From Phocoena phocoena (taxonomy: Eukaryota > Chordata > Mammalia > Artiodactyla > Phocoenidae), in contig NC_089220.1 in the NCBI RefSeq assembly GCF_963924675.1, positions 160,183,270-160,247,269 of the forward strand: a stretch of 64,000 nt of DNA. Reading direction: 5' to 3'. The notes beneath the pieces were generated by a model, which saw nothing but the letters and a program-made list of their open reading frames with translations, was not told where the DNA came from and ran no database searches. This document shows positions 12,298 to 28,887 of the stretch, piece by piece. The first letter of the stretch is position 1. Every line of letters starts with the position of its first letter. A program made the position numbers and the translations under genes.

Positions 12298-12982
12298 TAA
12301 TTTAATTTTTATTTTACATTATAGTTGATGTACAATGTTGTGTTAGTTTCAGGTGTATGGCAAGTTGATTCAGTTATACATATACATTATATCCATTCTT
12401 TTTTAGATTCTTTTCCCATATAGGCTATTACAGAGTATTGAGCAGAGTTCCTTGTTCCCTGTTGATTATCTTTTGTTTTTATTTTATTTTATTTTATAAA
12501 TTTATTTATTTATTTATTTTTGGCTGTGTTGGGTCTTCGTTGCTGTGTGCGGGCTTTCTCTAGTTGCGGCGAATGGGGGCTACTCTTGGTTGCGGTGCGC
12601 GGGCTTCTCATTGCGCTGGCTTCTCTTGTTGTGGAGCACGGGCTCTAGGTGCGCGGGCTTCAGTAGTTGTGGCACGTGGGCTCAGCAGTTGTGTCTTGTG
12701 GGCTCTAGAGCTCAGGCTCAGTAGTTGTGGTGCACGGGCTTCATTGCTCCACGCATGTGGGATCTTCCCGGGCCAGGGCTCGAACCTGTGTCCCTTGCAT
12801 TGGCAGGCAAATTCTTAACCACTGCGCCACCAGGGAACCCCTGATTATCTGTTTTATATATAGTAGTATGTGTATGTTAATCCCAAATGCCTGATTTTCC
12901 CTCCCCCTGCTTTTCCCCCTTGGTAACCATAAGTTTGTTTTCCAAGTCTGTGAGTCTGTTTCTGTTTTGTAAATAAATTGAT
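12298..12982 (-). mobile_element. L1 3'UTR fragment, antisense, split by a SINE
   Basis: TTATAGTTGATGTACAATGT, AGTTTCAGGTGTATGGCAAG and TTGGTAACCATAAGTTTGTT are the antisense 3' end of a cetartiodactyl-type L1. The two halves, 12298-12471 and 12842-12982, are interrupted by the long SINE at 12472-12841 and match contiguous L1 sequence once it is removed. Strongly 5'-truncated. Confidence 0.88.
12472..12841 (-). mobile_element. Long CHR-L-like SINE, antisense, inside L1
   Basis: Starts with an A/T-rich tail (TTTATTTATTTATTTATTTT), then GGCTGTGTTGGGTCTTCGTT, repeated GGGCTTCAGTAGTTGTGG-type units, and ends GCGCCACCAGGGAACCCC, the antisense of the tRNA-derived head. The flanking duplication TGATTATCT is at 12463-12471 and 12842-12850. 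It post-dates the host L1. Confidence 0.92.
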
Positions 12983-19076
<6,094 letters not shown>

Positions 19077-19107
19077 CCTGGCCAAACTGAAGCCCGAGAA
19101 GAGATGA
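19077..19107 (+). CDS. PARD3: PARD3 alternative last coding exon (short isoform tail SLAKLKPEKR-stop)
   Basis: When the 14490 donor (ending AG) is joined here, the frame reads AG+C (Ser) then LAKLKPEKR and a TGA stop at 19105-19107. The joined end is GLGDMFSLAKLKPEKR, which I recall as the C-terminus of annotated short human PARD3 isoforms. The acceptor is strong: TTTCTCATTTAG ends at 19076, with a textbook branch-point-like CTAAC at about 19043-19047, 30 nt upstream. An AATAAA follows within 100 nt of the stop. The predicted protein would keep the N-terminal oligomerisation domain, PDZ domains and aPKC-binding region encoded upstream, but lose everything from the 45269 exon onward, including the C-terminal coiled coil. 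Ten codons alone would be weak evidence; the exact tail, phase, acceptor and poly(A) signal together make it convincing. Its use in this species is not shown by the DNA. Confidence 0.87.
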
Positions 19108-19220
19108 GCAACAAACGAGAGTCCAAATGTCTTGAGAAGCACATATTGCACAGTTCTGTTTTTTGTTTTTGTTTTTTTTTTTTAAACAAACAATAAATTT
19201 ACTTTCAATGAATTCTTAGT
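19108..19220 (+). other. PARD3: 3'UTR of the short PARD3 isoform
   Basis: About 110 nt after the TGA, including a T-rich run at 19159-19183, up to the poly(A) signal. Cleavage is expected 10-30 nt after AATAAA, around 19207-19227; the end given is an estimate. Downstream sequence (TGGCTGTTGACAGATTTTG) is GT-rich, as expected of a downstream cleavage element. No repeat is recognisable inside it. Confidence 0.65.
19192..19197 (+). promoter_or_regulatory. PARD3: Poly(A) signal AATAAA of the alternative PARD3 last exon
   Basis: Canonical hexamer AATAAA, 85 nt after the alternative stop codon, followed by a GT-rich stretch from about 19218. It would drive intronic polyadenylation of PARD3 pre-mRNA. 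A single AATAAA is common in AT-rich DNA; its value comes from its position behind a well-formed terminal exon. Confidence 0.75.
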
Positions 19221-19227
19221 GGCTGTT

Positions 19228-21435
19228 GACAGATTTTGTTTACGACATCAGCAGTTTTGATGGTTTCGTAACACCCACGATAATCGCTCTGGGACTTTCT
19301 TTTCTTGATGTCAAGCTTGGGGGTTTACTGCTTGACAAGGCAGAGAAGTGTTTTTCCCTCTCTTTTCTTGGCCCGTTTTCATCGTGGAAAACCAGAGTTC
19401 TCACTGCTGGTGTATTCAGAACTCGCCCGCCCACACCCATCGGGCGTGAGGATGGGTGCTTTGAGAGTGCGTAGTGTACCGGGTTGGTTTTGTTGTGCGA
19501 CATGGCAGCTGGGGACGCAGGCAGGTAGGGGAACAGTCTGCGGGCGATGAGCTGTGTGGGTTGGGATAGTCACCCATCCATCCATGGACCAATGGGCCAG
19601 TGTGAAAAGGACTTTTTGGCAAAGGTTCTTCCCTTGATGGGTTACACAGTTTAGACAAAAAAAAATGGGGTGGGGGGCTGAGAAAATAGATATCTTTGCT
19701 CAGGGATGGCTGAACCAGCAAGTTCTTCCAGGGTGAAAAAGTGGAGAGACGCTGGCAAATAATGATCCCGAGGTTGCTGGGACCCCAGGGAGTGAGAGTG
19801 CACACTCTTTTATAAAAACGTCCCTGGAAAGAGCTGCCAGGTGTTGTCATCACAGGTGTGAAAGCTCGTGCAGGTGGATCTCAGACGGTCCTTCCTTTAG
19901 AGCAAAGCCTTCATCCACAAAGCCCTCATGCTTCATGGCCCCCTGGGATTTCAGAGAAACTGTAGAGTTAGCTCTATCTCCTGAGAATGGTAGAATTGCA
20001 TCCCTCTCCAAGAGAAATGTGATGATGAAGAGGAAAGCCATGTCATAAGTGGTATTACGTACGGTACTGGGATGGGAGCCTGTGAGAAGAATTCACCTCC
20101 GCTCTGACCTGGTAGCAGTTGGCAGCCCGACCCTCGCCCCCTCCCCGGCTGAGCGAACCCTCCGGTGCTGCCGGAAGGAAGCACACAGAACCGTGTCAAT
20201 TTGCTCACGTCAGAAATAGCAGGACGTGTGGGTTTTTGCCTCGGGCCCAACTGCCCTGTGGATTAATGTGACCGGTTTCTCGTTGGCAGAATTGAATGAC
20301 ATCCAGTGCAGCCTGCTGGTGATTCAGGGGACGCAGTTAAAATAAATGTGGAGAAAAATTAGGCCTGCTTAATGAAACACAAGAGCAGTACTTTGTCATG
20401 GGAAAGAAGGAGCTGGAAGAGAACGGTTTTGCATATTTTTATTTGTTTCCTTGTTTGTCACCTGGACAGAGAACCAGTCCTTTATATAAGTACACCTACT
20501 GGGAGGTTTCCTTGGAATAAGTTCTGAATTTGTAAATCCGATACTTAGTATATGCTTCTTTTAATTTGAAAGGAAACAGGTTCCCGTTTTTAACAGAGGA
20601 AAGTAAGTGCCAGACTGACCTCTTAGCAAAGATGAGTCCTAGGGCAGCTGATAGCATCCTTGGCGAGGGTTCTTCTAGCTGAAGCAAAGAGCCTCTGACA
20701 CCTCCAGCGTGGAAACTGACTGCAGAGGGAGCCGAGGGGCGCCCAGCGGGACCACCGGGCCTTGCTAAGACCTTTTCTGACGTTCTTTAACGCTGCTATT
20801 CCAGAGACCCGCGGCCTGAATACAGAATGCAAGTGTCAAGGATGACACCTACTTTATAGTCTCTGTAAAGCAAGCCTTTACGTAAAAGAAATTTTTGACA
20901 GTTCTGAGATGCTAAGTCAATTTCAATACCAGACTGTGTAGAAAATGGCATCTTTTTTCTGCAGTTGATGTGAAAATTGAAGGCTGGTGACTATTCACTC
21001 CTTACTAGCACAGTGTAAATAAATACCACACACTGTTGAAAACTGCACTAGAAGACAAGCTTGGCTAACGACATTTACCCCAGCATAGATTGGAAATATT
21101 CTTTCTGAATGTTTTTTGTTACCATTAGAGACTCTCTCTATATCTTTTACATTAAATATCGTGGATCAAGTACATGTTATTCCTAAATGGATTTTTGTCA
21201 AGCCACAAAGTATTATATAAAAGTAACTGTTTGATCCTTTCCAGCAGTCTTTTAAAGAATTCACTGGGGTCGTGACCTCTTACATAAGTGAGTGTTGGAT
21301 GGGTTTCTTCTGACCTATGTTTAATAATGGCCAGTTTAGAAACAAGAGAGTAAAACTGGGTTAGATTTCCTATCATAGTGAAATAACCTATGGTCTCCTG
21401 TTAACCTTTCTGCTTACATTTTTTTTTCTTTTTAG
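19228..21435. other. Unique intron sequence after the alternative last exon
   Basis: No recognised repeat family. It ends in a strong pyrimidine tract (TTTTTTTTTCTTTTTAG) at about 21419-21435 that borders the L2 copy. No conserved exon was recognised. Confidence 0.5.
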
Positions 21436-21439
21436 GACG

Positions 21440-23035
21440 GATGAGCCACCCATGCCTTAAGCTCAGGCCAGTCCCCCAAAGCTGTCTGATCCTTTCTTAC
21501 TTAGGCCGGGACGTCGCTGCAGCAATTCTTTCTTCTCTCTCCTTCACCCTGATGCTGGCCCTTCCCTCCTGGATCATCTACTCTGTCCTACCTTCCACCT
21601 TAGAGAAAAGTCTGTCTTACCCTACCTCCCCTTCCAAGTACTCCCTCATTTTCCCATTTCCCCCTTTCTCCTTTAGCAAGCCCTGGGATCAATCTCTATC
21701 TGCTGCCTCCATTTTCCTGTTCTCTCTTAAACTCCCTTCAATGAAGCCTTCGTCCCCCTTGGCTCCCTAAAGCCTGTTTTCATCCGGCCACCAGTGGCCT
21801 CTCCTGCTGCGTCTTCCTGCTGTATTCACACCCTCTCCTCGGTCCGCGGGACCCTTCGGTGTGTGGATTCCTGTTCCTCTCCGAGATCACCCTGCCGGGG
21901 TCGCCTTTCTCCCTGCCCACCCGTCACTGTCTCCTTTGCCACTTCTGGACCTGCCCCGTCCTCCAGGTATTGGAGTGCTCCAAGCTCGGGCCTCAGTCTC
22001 CGTCTGTTTTCCTCTATTCTGCAACACAGAACGTTTGCATTCTTAGGAAACAGAGCCTCGGGGCTCTAAAGACAGTCTGCTGGCGCATGACTCCCAAATT
22101 CACATCCCCCGCTTGGGCAGCTTCTTTGAACTCTAGATTAGCAGAGGCTACCTCTTCCCAGGCGCCTGAAACCTAACATGCACGGCTCAGGCATTTGTCC
22201 GGATTGTTCCTCTCCGTCTTCCTTTCTCACGTAATGGCAGCTCTGTTCTTTCAGTTGGTTAGATCCAAAAGCGGGCAGTAGTTCTTGATTCCTATTTTTC
22301 CTTGTACCCCGCGTTTAATCCGTTACGTACAAAAGCAAAGGCCCGTTCGATCTGTTTTTGACACACCTCTGTAATCCTCATACTTTTCGGCATCCCCATC
22401 CCCTCCTGGGTTTGGGCAGTAGTCTCCCAGCTACACTCCCTGCTCCTCCGCTTGCTTCTCTTCTCTATATTCTGAACTTCGAAGCTAGAGTCACGGCATG
22501 TCCCTCCTCTCAACCCCCAGTTGGCTTCCAGGTCTCTCAGAGTGAAAGAGGAAATCCTGAGTCTCCCACTGGATGCTACAGGACCCACCCCTCCCCCCAC
22601 TCCCTCGGACCTCATTTTTTCTACTCTTTGCTCTGCTGACTTTACCCCGACTACCCCAGCCTCTCTTCCCTGAACTGCCAGGCCCTCTCCAGCCTTGGAC
22701 CTCACCCATCCCTCTACCAAAATAATCTTTTCTCAGATGGTCACGGACGGGTTCACTCTTGGACATTTAACATCTTCACTCAAGTGTCAGCTTTCTTTCA
22801 GGGGGCTTGTCCAGCACCGCAAACTGTTCTCTCTCCCACGGGACACTTCCTGCCCCACTTCTTGGCATTCTTTTTCTCCTTTGCACTCACCACCCCCTAA
22901 CATATGATCCATCCCACTTACCTGGTTTAATAAAGTGTCGACAGTGTCAGGGACCGTTAACCCCCTTTTCCCTGCTGCATGCTGTGCAGAGTGCCTGGTG
23001 CATCGTCAGTGCCCAGGGAATGTACCAGATGCCTG
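21440..23035 (+). mobile_element. L2 LINE, ~1.6 kb 3' part, sense, decayed coding region
   Basis: Collinear words from L2 appear in order: TCCATTTTCCTGTTCTCTCT and ACTCCCTTCAATGAAGCCTT (about 21708-21750), TTGGAGTGCTCCAAGCTCGG (21970), CGCATGACTCCCAAATTCAC (22085), TTGATTCCTATTTTTCC, CTCAAGTGTCAGCTTTCTTT (22780), TCCTTTGCACTCACCACCCC, and GAGTGCCTGGTGCATCGTCA near 22990. They span the reverse transcriptase region through the 3'UTR. Coding capacity is lost to many stops and indels. As a mammal-wide element it predates the whale lineage. Confidence 0.8.
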
Positions 23036-23199
23036 CTAGCCCGGACCCGCCAGCTCCGCGGTGCAGAACTGCCGGCAGTGCCTGCAACAAGGCCTGCTCA
23101 GAGCAGCGTCAGCGATGACCCAAGGAAGCCCGTGTGAACGTATTCCAGGCCTCACGGCCTTAGGGTTAGAACGCTGAGGTGGAAGTCTGTGCCCTTAAC

Positions 23200-23325
23200 C
23201 CCGAGAGTGCATGGCAGGCCCTGGGAGCCTGGCAGAAATGCAGCATCGCAGGCCCCACCCCACATCTACTGACATCAGAATCTATGCTTATCAGCCCTGG
23301 GGAGCCCCGTGCATGTTACTGGTGG
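23200..23325 (+). repeat. hAT-Charlie DNA transposon fragment (MER3/MER20-type)
   Basis: GAGCCTGGCAGAAATGCAGC followed by CAGGCCCCACCCCACATCTA and CATCAGAATCTATGCTTATC follows the familiar hAT-derived stretch GAGCTTGTTAGAAATGCAGA ... GGCCCCACCCCAGACCTACT ... AATCAGAATCTGCATTTTAA. Exact family not decided. Confidence 0.65.
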
Positions 23326-23329
23326 AGAG

Positions 23330-24685
23330 GCCGTCCCTCCTCCAGCTCCCAGAGTTTGCCCACGGCATCACTCTCCCTGCCCGCAGTGGAAACAGGCTTG
23401 GGAACCGTCCTGCCGGGCTGCCTTTCCTTCCCTTGGTCCCATCGCCACTTCCCGACCAGAGTTTCTTCAGCTTCCGTCAGACCACGGCCCTGAACCCTTG
23501 TCTCAGGATTGGCTTCTGATGAAACCCAGACTAAGATAATGTGTTTGTTGTGTGAACAGATAAAGAAAATCCATAAAATCGCTAGAGTAGGTGGTGACAG
23601 TGCACGTGAGGAATTTTACCTGGAGTGGTTTTGCATGTTATGAGCAGTGACCGAACCAGGGCAGGGCTGCTTGTTTCCGCCTTTGGGAGATGAAATCACC
23701 TCCCTAGTTGGCCTGTGGCTGAGGGGATGGTCCCCAGGGAGCAAGTCTTTTCATGCTCCTAGAGCACATCATGTTCTTTGGTTTGTTGTGGAAGTGACTG
23801 TTTTCTCTGCTCTTAGTAGTCATAAATGATTTAAGGATTTTCTGTTCCATCAGACTTGCAAAAAAGATGATACAGTTTCCAAGTTAAGTCGTCCTGTCGG
23901 GCAGGCCCCAACCTTCAGTCTGGGGGCAGTATGGTTGAGGGGTTATAGGTTCAAACAAGGAGTAAGTGTTAACATTGCCCTATGGATGTCTTCCTAAGCC
24001 TCAGATGTCAGGCTCTGGGCGATGGCGTAAGATCCTGTCCCTAAAAGAAGTCAGAACCTTGGTTTTACTCTTCACAATTCTCTGAACAGCTGCCTCAGAG
24101 AGAATTACCTGGTGGCTGACCTCCCCCTTCTGGGGGCCACTCCCACCAGGTTTAATTTACAGACTGCCCCACCCCTAGGTGGCGCTCTGGAGCTTTTCCC
24201 TCCCAGCCCCACGGGGCCTGGAATGGTCCTGACCAGTGTGAGGTGTGGCTTGACCAAGATGGGGACATCTCACCTCCTTCGTTTCTCCTTCCACAATGTC
24301 TGTAATGTTTATAACTTATCTTTCACCTGTATTGAAAACAGCATCTCTGTTTCTCACGATCTTTTGGTTTATGTTACAATTCCAGTCCTTAAACAAAGAA
24401 ACTAAAGGAACAGCTTTACATTCTCTGTCCACACAAAGGAACAGAGACTTTGAACTGAACTGACACAAACTAACTGGAAAATATACCCGCTTTCTGTCCT
24501 AAGCTCTCTCCGTCTCAGCTCTTCCAGTTAATTTAGAGGGCTGTCCATCCGAGACCACTTCTTGGCCCTCCTTTCTGATTTTGGGGGTGATGGGCCGGTC
24601 GGTACAACTTTAAAGAGAAGAGCATCCTTTGGGTGGCGTGCAGTCACTGAGCCCTGGGGCCGGTGGACAGGCTGCCCAGAGCACT
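23330..24685. other. Unique intron sequence
   Basis: Moderate-GC intronic DNA with no recognised repeat or exon. Confidence 0.45.
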
Positions 24686-24689
24686 ATTC

Positions 24690-24850
24690 TCAATACTTCT
24701 TTAAATCCTCAGAATCACCTTGTCAGGTAGGTGCTCTTTTTAGCCCCATTTTATGGGTGAAGAAACTAAACCCACAGGTTGGGAGAAGTGAACTAGTTAC
24801 AGAGGCCACCCAGTGGGTGAGGATGGGGCCACTGGGTTCGAAGCCCTGTC
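24690..24850 (-). repeat. MIR, antisense
   Basis: CCCCATTTTATGGGTGAAGA, then AGGTTGGGAGAAGTGAACTA and CTGGGTTCGAAGCCCTGTCC match the reverse complement of MIR (CCCATTTTACAGATGAGGAA ... GGTTAAGTAACTTGCCCAAG ... GATTCGAACCCAGG). Confidence 0.75.
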
Positions 24851-25790
24851 CCGCTTTAGGGGCAGGTTTCCACCCCTCTGCTGGGCCACCCGGCCTCCTC
24901 AACCTTTTCCTGTGGGTTCTGCTGTGCCAACCCCATGTGGGAGCTGCGACGGCTGTGAAGGTTGTCATATGAAGTGGCCACTGCTGCTGCGTGCTCTGAA
25001 AATGTAGACCCCTGCTGCTAGGCGGGAAGCGTGGAACTTAGTACCTTTGGAACCTGGCTTTTGTTCCTAATTTGATTTCTGAAGCTTATTCTGTCTGTGG
25101 TCCTCTCTCTCTCCAAAATAATTCTTAAGGACTCAGGAATTTTACTGTTAATTAAGAATTACCAGTGGCCACATCCCCTTGTCCACAGCTGACCCTCAAA
25201 CTGGAATGCTAGCGATGATGATTTTGAAAAGGCTTTCCTCCTGCTCTGCTCTCAGGATGGCCCCCTAGTCCTGTGAAGGCCCTGACCTCCTTCCTGTTTT
25301 CACACCTCATTTCCCTTCCCTTTCTACACACCTTCGCGATGGATCCATCACTGCTGTCTCGTTTATTTTTTTCTATTAAAATAATTGTGAGGCTGTTCGT
25401 CCTTTCCTGGGAGTATGCTCTCGGCGTCGACTTCCTCTTCTGAGCCTCTGGTGTTTCTTCTGCCCGCTCTGTCTCACCCACGCCCCATCCCTGCCGCTCA
25501 CATCAGCACCTGCCTGGCCCTTGGATGTGCTCAGCCCTGGGGCCTCCCCTGGGAGGCTCTCCCGGCTCCATGCCTCCTGCCTCGGTTCCTCCACTACTGT
25601 GTCCATCTGGGATCTTCATCCCTGGCATTGCCAGATTCCCACTGCTGCTTGTAGGGAAATAATTTATCTAATTCCTGCTCCTATAACTGACTTTAGCCAT
25701 CAGGAGAGCATCTCAAGTGTACTTTTGAATTCCTAGAATTTCAGGTTTCTTTTCTTTCCTTCTTAATTTTATCTCCTTTTAAAATATAAT
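24851..25790. other. Unique intron sequence
   Basis: No recognised repeat or exon; C/T-rich around 25240-25660. Confidence 0.45.
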
Positions 25791-25799
25791 GCCAAAAAC

Positions 25800-26015
25800 T
25801 TTTTTTTTCTTTTTTTTTTTTTTTGCGGTACGCGGGCCTCTCACTGTTGTGGCCTCTCCCGTTGCGGAGCACAGGCTCCAGACACGCAGGCTCAGCGGCC
25901 ATGGCTCACGGGCCCAGCCGCTCCGCGACATGTGGAATCTTCCCGGACCGGGGCACAAACCCGTGTCCCCTGCATCGGCAGGAGGACCGTCAACCACTGT
26001 GCCACCAGGGAAGCC
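25800..26015 (-). mobile_element. Short CHR-1-like SINE, antisense
   Basis: The poly(T) tail (25800-25824) is followed by GCGGTACGCGGGCCTCTCAC and ends GTGCCACCAGGGAAGCCC, the antisense CHR-1 SINE. The target duplication CCAAAAAC is at 25792-25799 and 26016-26023. Almost no internal damage, so fairly young. Confidence 0.95.
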
Positions 26016-26023
26016 CCAAAAAC

Positions 26024-26501
26024 AATTTTAATTGAGAAAAATGAGAGCATCTACTTTATCTCAGTGTAGGTTGATTCTGGAACCGTTTCAGACAGGTACT
26101 CTAAGAAGAGGGCGGTTTTCCTTTGGTGTGTCTCTAGGGCCTAGCTGCAGCCGCTTGGCAATGGCAAAGCACTGATAACCACTTGTGTAGAACACTCTCT
26201 ACTGTGCACCCAAGCTGTCCTTAAGCACACCCGGGAAAGGCGATTCCCCTGAAATAAACTTGGTGTGATGTGTCTCCACATTCAGGTAAGTATAAATGAG
26301 CAGTAAACCTGCTGATGGGCCATCGTATTTGATAAGTAATTCTATTAAAGGTGAACTTTCACGGCTTCTTTGCAAACTGGCGGGTGAGAGTGGAGATCTG
26401 GGGCCAAAGAAGTCTTGTGAAGGTCAGCACGTTCCCTAGATGGTGCTTCGGGCAGGAAAGGCACTTACCTGGTGGGGGGTGTGGCGTGGGCCTCTGGTCC
26501 C
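26024..26501. other. Unique intron sequence
   Basis: No recognised repeat or coding signal. Confidence 0.45.
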
Positions 26502-26512
26502 GATGACTTCTT

Positions 26513-26628
26513 TTTTGTTGTTTATTGAAGGACAGTTGATTTACAGTGCTGTGCCGGTCTCTGCTGTACAGCGGAGTGACTTGGTTATACACAGATAGAC
26601 ATTCTTTTTTTTTATGCTCCTTCCCGCT
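26513..26628 (-). mobile_element. L1 3' end, 116 bp, antisense
   Basis: TTATTGAAGGACAGTTGATT, TACAGTGCTGTGCCGGTCTC and TACAGCGGAGTGACTTGGTT are the antisense L1 3'UTR. Flanked by GATGACTTCTT (26502-26512) and GATCACTTCTT (26629-26639), a target duplication with one mismatch. An extreme 5' truncation. Confidence 0.85.
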
Positions 26629-26639
26629 GATCACTTCTT

Positions 26640-27300
26640 AAGGGAACTGCCTCTTCCTCCCACCGTATCCAGTGCCCTCTCTGTCACCCCGTCAGCCGTG
26701 CTGTCGGGTGACTCGGAAGCAAGTGCGGTAGGTTTGTGCAGCCACGCATCTCACACAAGAGTCACCTGGGCAGTGAAATGAATTCTGAGTGTTTCACTCC
26801 TCACCTGGAAAGAATTGTTTCCAACCATGAGGGGGTGGATTCTTTTCAAGTCTGTTTATGGAGCGTGTGGGATTCTTCGGTAACTGTGAGGTAAAAGCTT
26901 TAATCCACACATTCCACGAATACTTACTGGAGGCCTGCTCCAGGCAGGCTAGGCTCGATGCCAGGTGTGGGGGATTGTGTGACGGGTGTAAAGGGAGCCC
27001 GAGGGGACCCTGGGCCTCAGGAGGGGCCTGTAGGGGTTGAGGGGGGCTCAGAGAGCCGGTGGGCCCAGCCCGGGAGCCAGAGTCAGCCTCCCTCCAGAAG
27101 ATGACCTCAAAACCGAGGTCCTACAGATGTTGTGACTTATGTATCTGAAGGCACTTTTGGAGGAGAGGAGGAGTTTTCATCAGAGGGATTCAGACTCCTT
27201 TGATGTGATCCTCAGCAAGAAACACATACGCGCCAACAACTCCAGTAAACATTTTGCCGTCTGATCCCTGCCCTTCCTCCTCGTGATGGGCTCTAATGCT
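26640..27300. other. Unique intron sequence
   Basis: Moderate-GC DNA with no recognised repeat or exon. Confidence 0.45.
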
Positions 27301-27304
27301 GAGA

Positions 27305-27578
27305 GGCATCAGAGTATAGAGCTTGAGAGCCTGGACTCTGAAGTTAGATGGCTCGGGGCCAACTCCCAGCTGTACCCTCGGCAGCCTTGGGTTTAGGGCA
27401 ACTTTGTGAACACCTTTGTGCTTTACTTTTCTCAGTTGTAAAGTGGGGATCATAATGGTAGCTGCTCCCCAGGGTTGCTTGGAAGCTCAAAGTGAGCTGA
27501 TATGTACAAAGCACTTTAGAACCCCTCCTGGTGCAAAGAATGCGCTATGTAAATGCTAGCTGTTGTAGTCATTATTAT
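27305..27578 (+). repeat. Near-full-length MIR, sense
   Basis: AGAGCCTGGACTCTGAAGTT, then CTTTTCTCAGTTGTAAAGTG, GGGGATCATAATGGTAGCTG, ACAAAGCACTTTAGAACCCC and ATGTAAATGCTAGCTGTTGT follow the MIR consensus from tRNA-derived head to 3' end. It is the most complete MIR in the window. Confidence 0.88.
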
Positions 27579-27719
27579 TGTTCGGTAATTCCGTTTTCGA
27601 GAAAAATGTTGAGTCCCACCAGATCAGTTTTACATCTTTAATGGGTTGCAACACCCAATTTGAAAGATGCTGTTTAGGTGGTAGAAATCCTCTAGGTTTG
27701 CAAAGGTGTGGGGGGAGGA

Positions 27720-28470
27720 GCCTGGAGGCATTTGAGAAGCAGGGTGGCTCATCGTGAAGGACTCATGACTCAGTTAGGACCTTATCCTGAGGACACTGGG
27801 AAGCCTTTCGAGAGAATGACTTGATAAAATTTACATATTTTTAGAAAATTATTATTTTTAATTTTAAAAATTAAAAGGGCTGAACCAGAGAGAACACAGG
27901 TACTCTGTTAGGTCTCTGTTGTAAAAATCATGGCCAGAAATGGTGGTGGCGGAGGGGACAGAGATACAATATACATTTCTCAGGAGGAATGTAGGCGACT
28001 TGATTGTTTGGTTAGATATAAAAAACAAGAGAGAAAGAACAGTAAGAGGTAATTCCATGTTCTGGCCTGATCAGCTGGGTGGATTGTCACGTGCAGACAG
28101 GGAAACCCCGGAATAGGATCGTATTTGTATACTTGGAGGAGGGGGGTGACATGTTGAACCTGGTGTTTACTTATCTGCAGGTAAAAGTGGAGGCGACATA
28201 GGCAGAGGAGGGGGAGGCCTGGCGAAGTAGAGATTTGGGAGCTGAAGACAGAGAAGGTGACTCTGAGCCCGGGGCAGTATCAGTGGAGGGGCTGCCCGGG
28301 AATTGTGTGCAGGGGCAGAGGCCAGAGCTCTGAGGACCCTTCAGATGCCCGGGGCCTCAGCGTGGGGATCAGTTGGCAGGAGGAGATGCTGGTGATCCAG
28401 GAGAGGCCGCTGCAGAGAGAGGAGGAAAACCAGAAAAGTGTGCTTGTCAAAGCCAGGGCAGGAGTACGTT
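27720..28470 (-). repeat. L2 LINE fragment, antisense, diverged
   Basis: GGGAAGCCTTTCGAGAGAAT and GACTTGATAAAATTTAC (near 27799-27836), AGATTTGGGAGCTGAAGACA (28230) and GGAGGAAAACCAGAAAAGTG (28421) match the reverse complement of L2 in order. A fragmented 5'-inverted L1 abuts its right side. Confidence 0.65.
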
Positions 28471-28472
28471 TC

Positions 28473-28887
28473 TTTTTTTTTAATTATTTTATTATTAAAG
28501 TATGGTTACTGTATGGTATTATATGTTACAGGATGTCAACATAGTGATTCACAATTTTCAAAGGTTCTCCTCCATTTATAGGTTTTACTCAATATAAACT
28601 ATTGGCTATATTCCCCGTGTCGTACAGTATATCCTTGTATCCTATCTTACACCCAATAGTTTATACCTCTTACTCCCCTGTCCCTAATTGCCTCTCCCCG
28701 CTTGCCTCTCCCTACTGGTAACCAATAGTTTGTTCTCTACGTCTGTGAGTCTGCTTCTTTAAAGAATGAAATTTTGCCATTCGCAGCAACGTGGATGGAC
28801 TTGGAGGGCGTTATTTTGCTAAGTGAAATAAATCAGACTGAGAAAGACAAATACTGTGTGATATCACTTAGATGTGGAATCTAAAAA
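28473..28887 (-). mobile_element. L1 with 5' inversion (twin-priming structure)
   Basis: The left part (28473 to about 28760) is antisense L1 3'UTR beginning with its poly(T) tail and ending GTCTGTGAGTCTGCTTCTTT. From about 28765 to 28887 the sequence switches to sense L1 (GCAGCAACGTGGATGGACTT, AAGTGAAATAAATCAGACTG, GATATCACTTAGATGTGGAA), which normally lies just upstream of that 3'UTR. This is the arrangement left by twin-primed reverse transcription. No clear target duplication was found. Confidence 0.8.
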
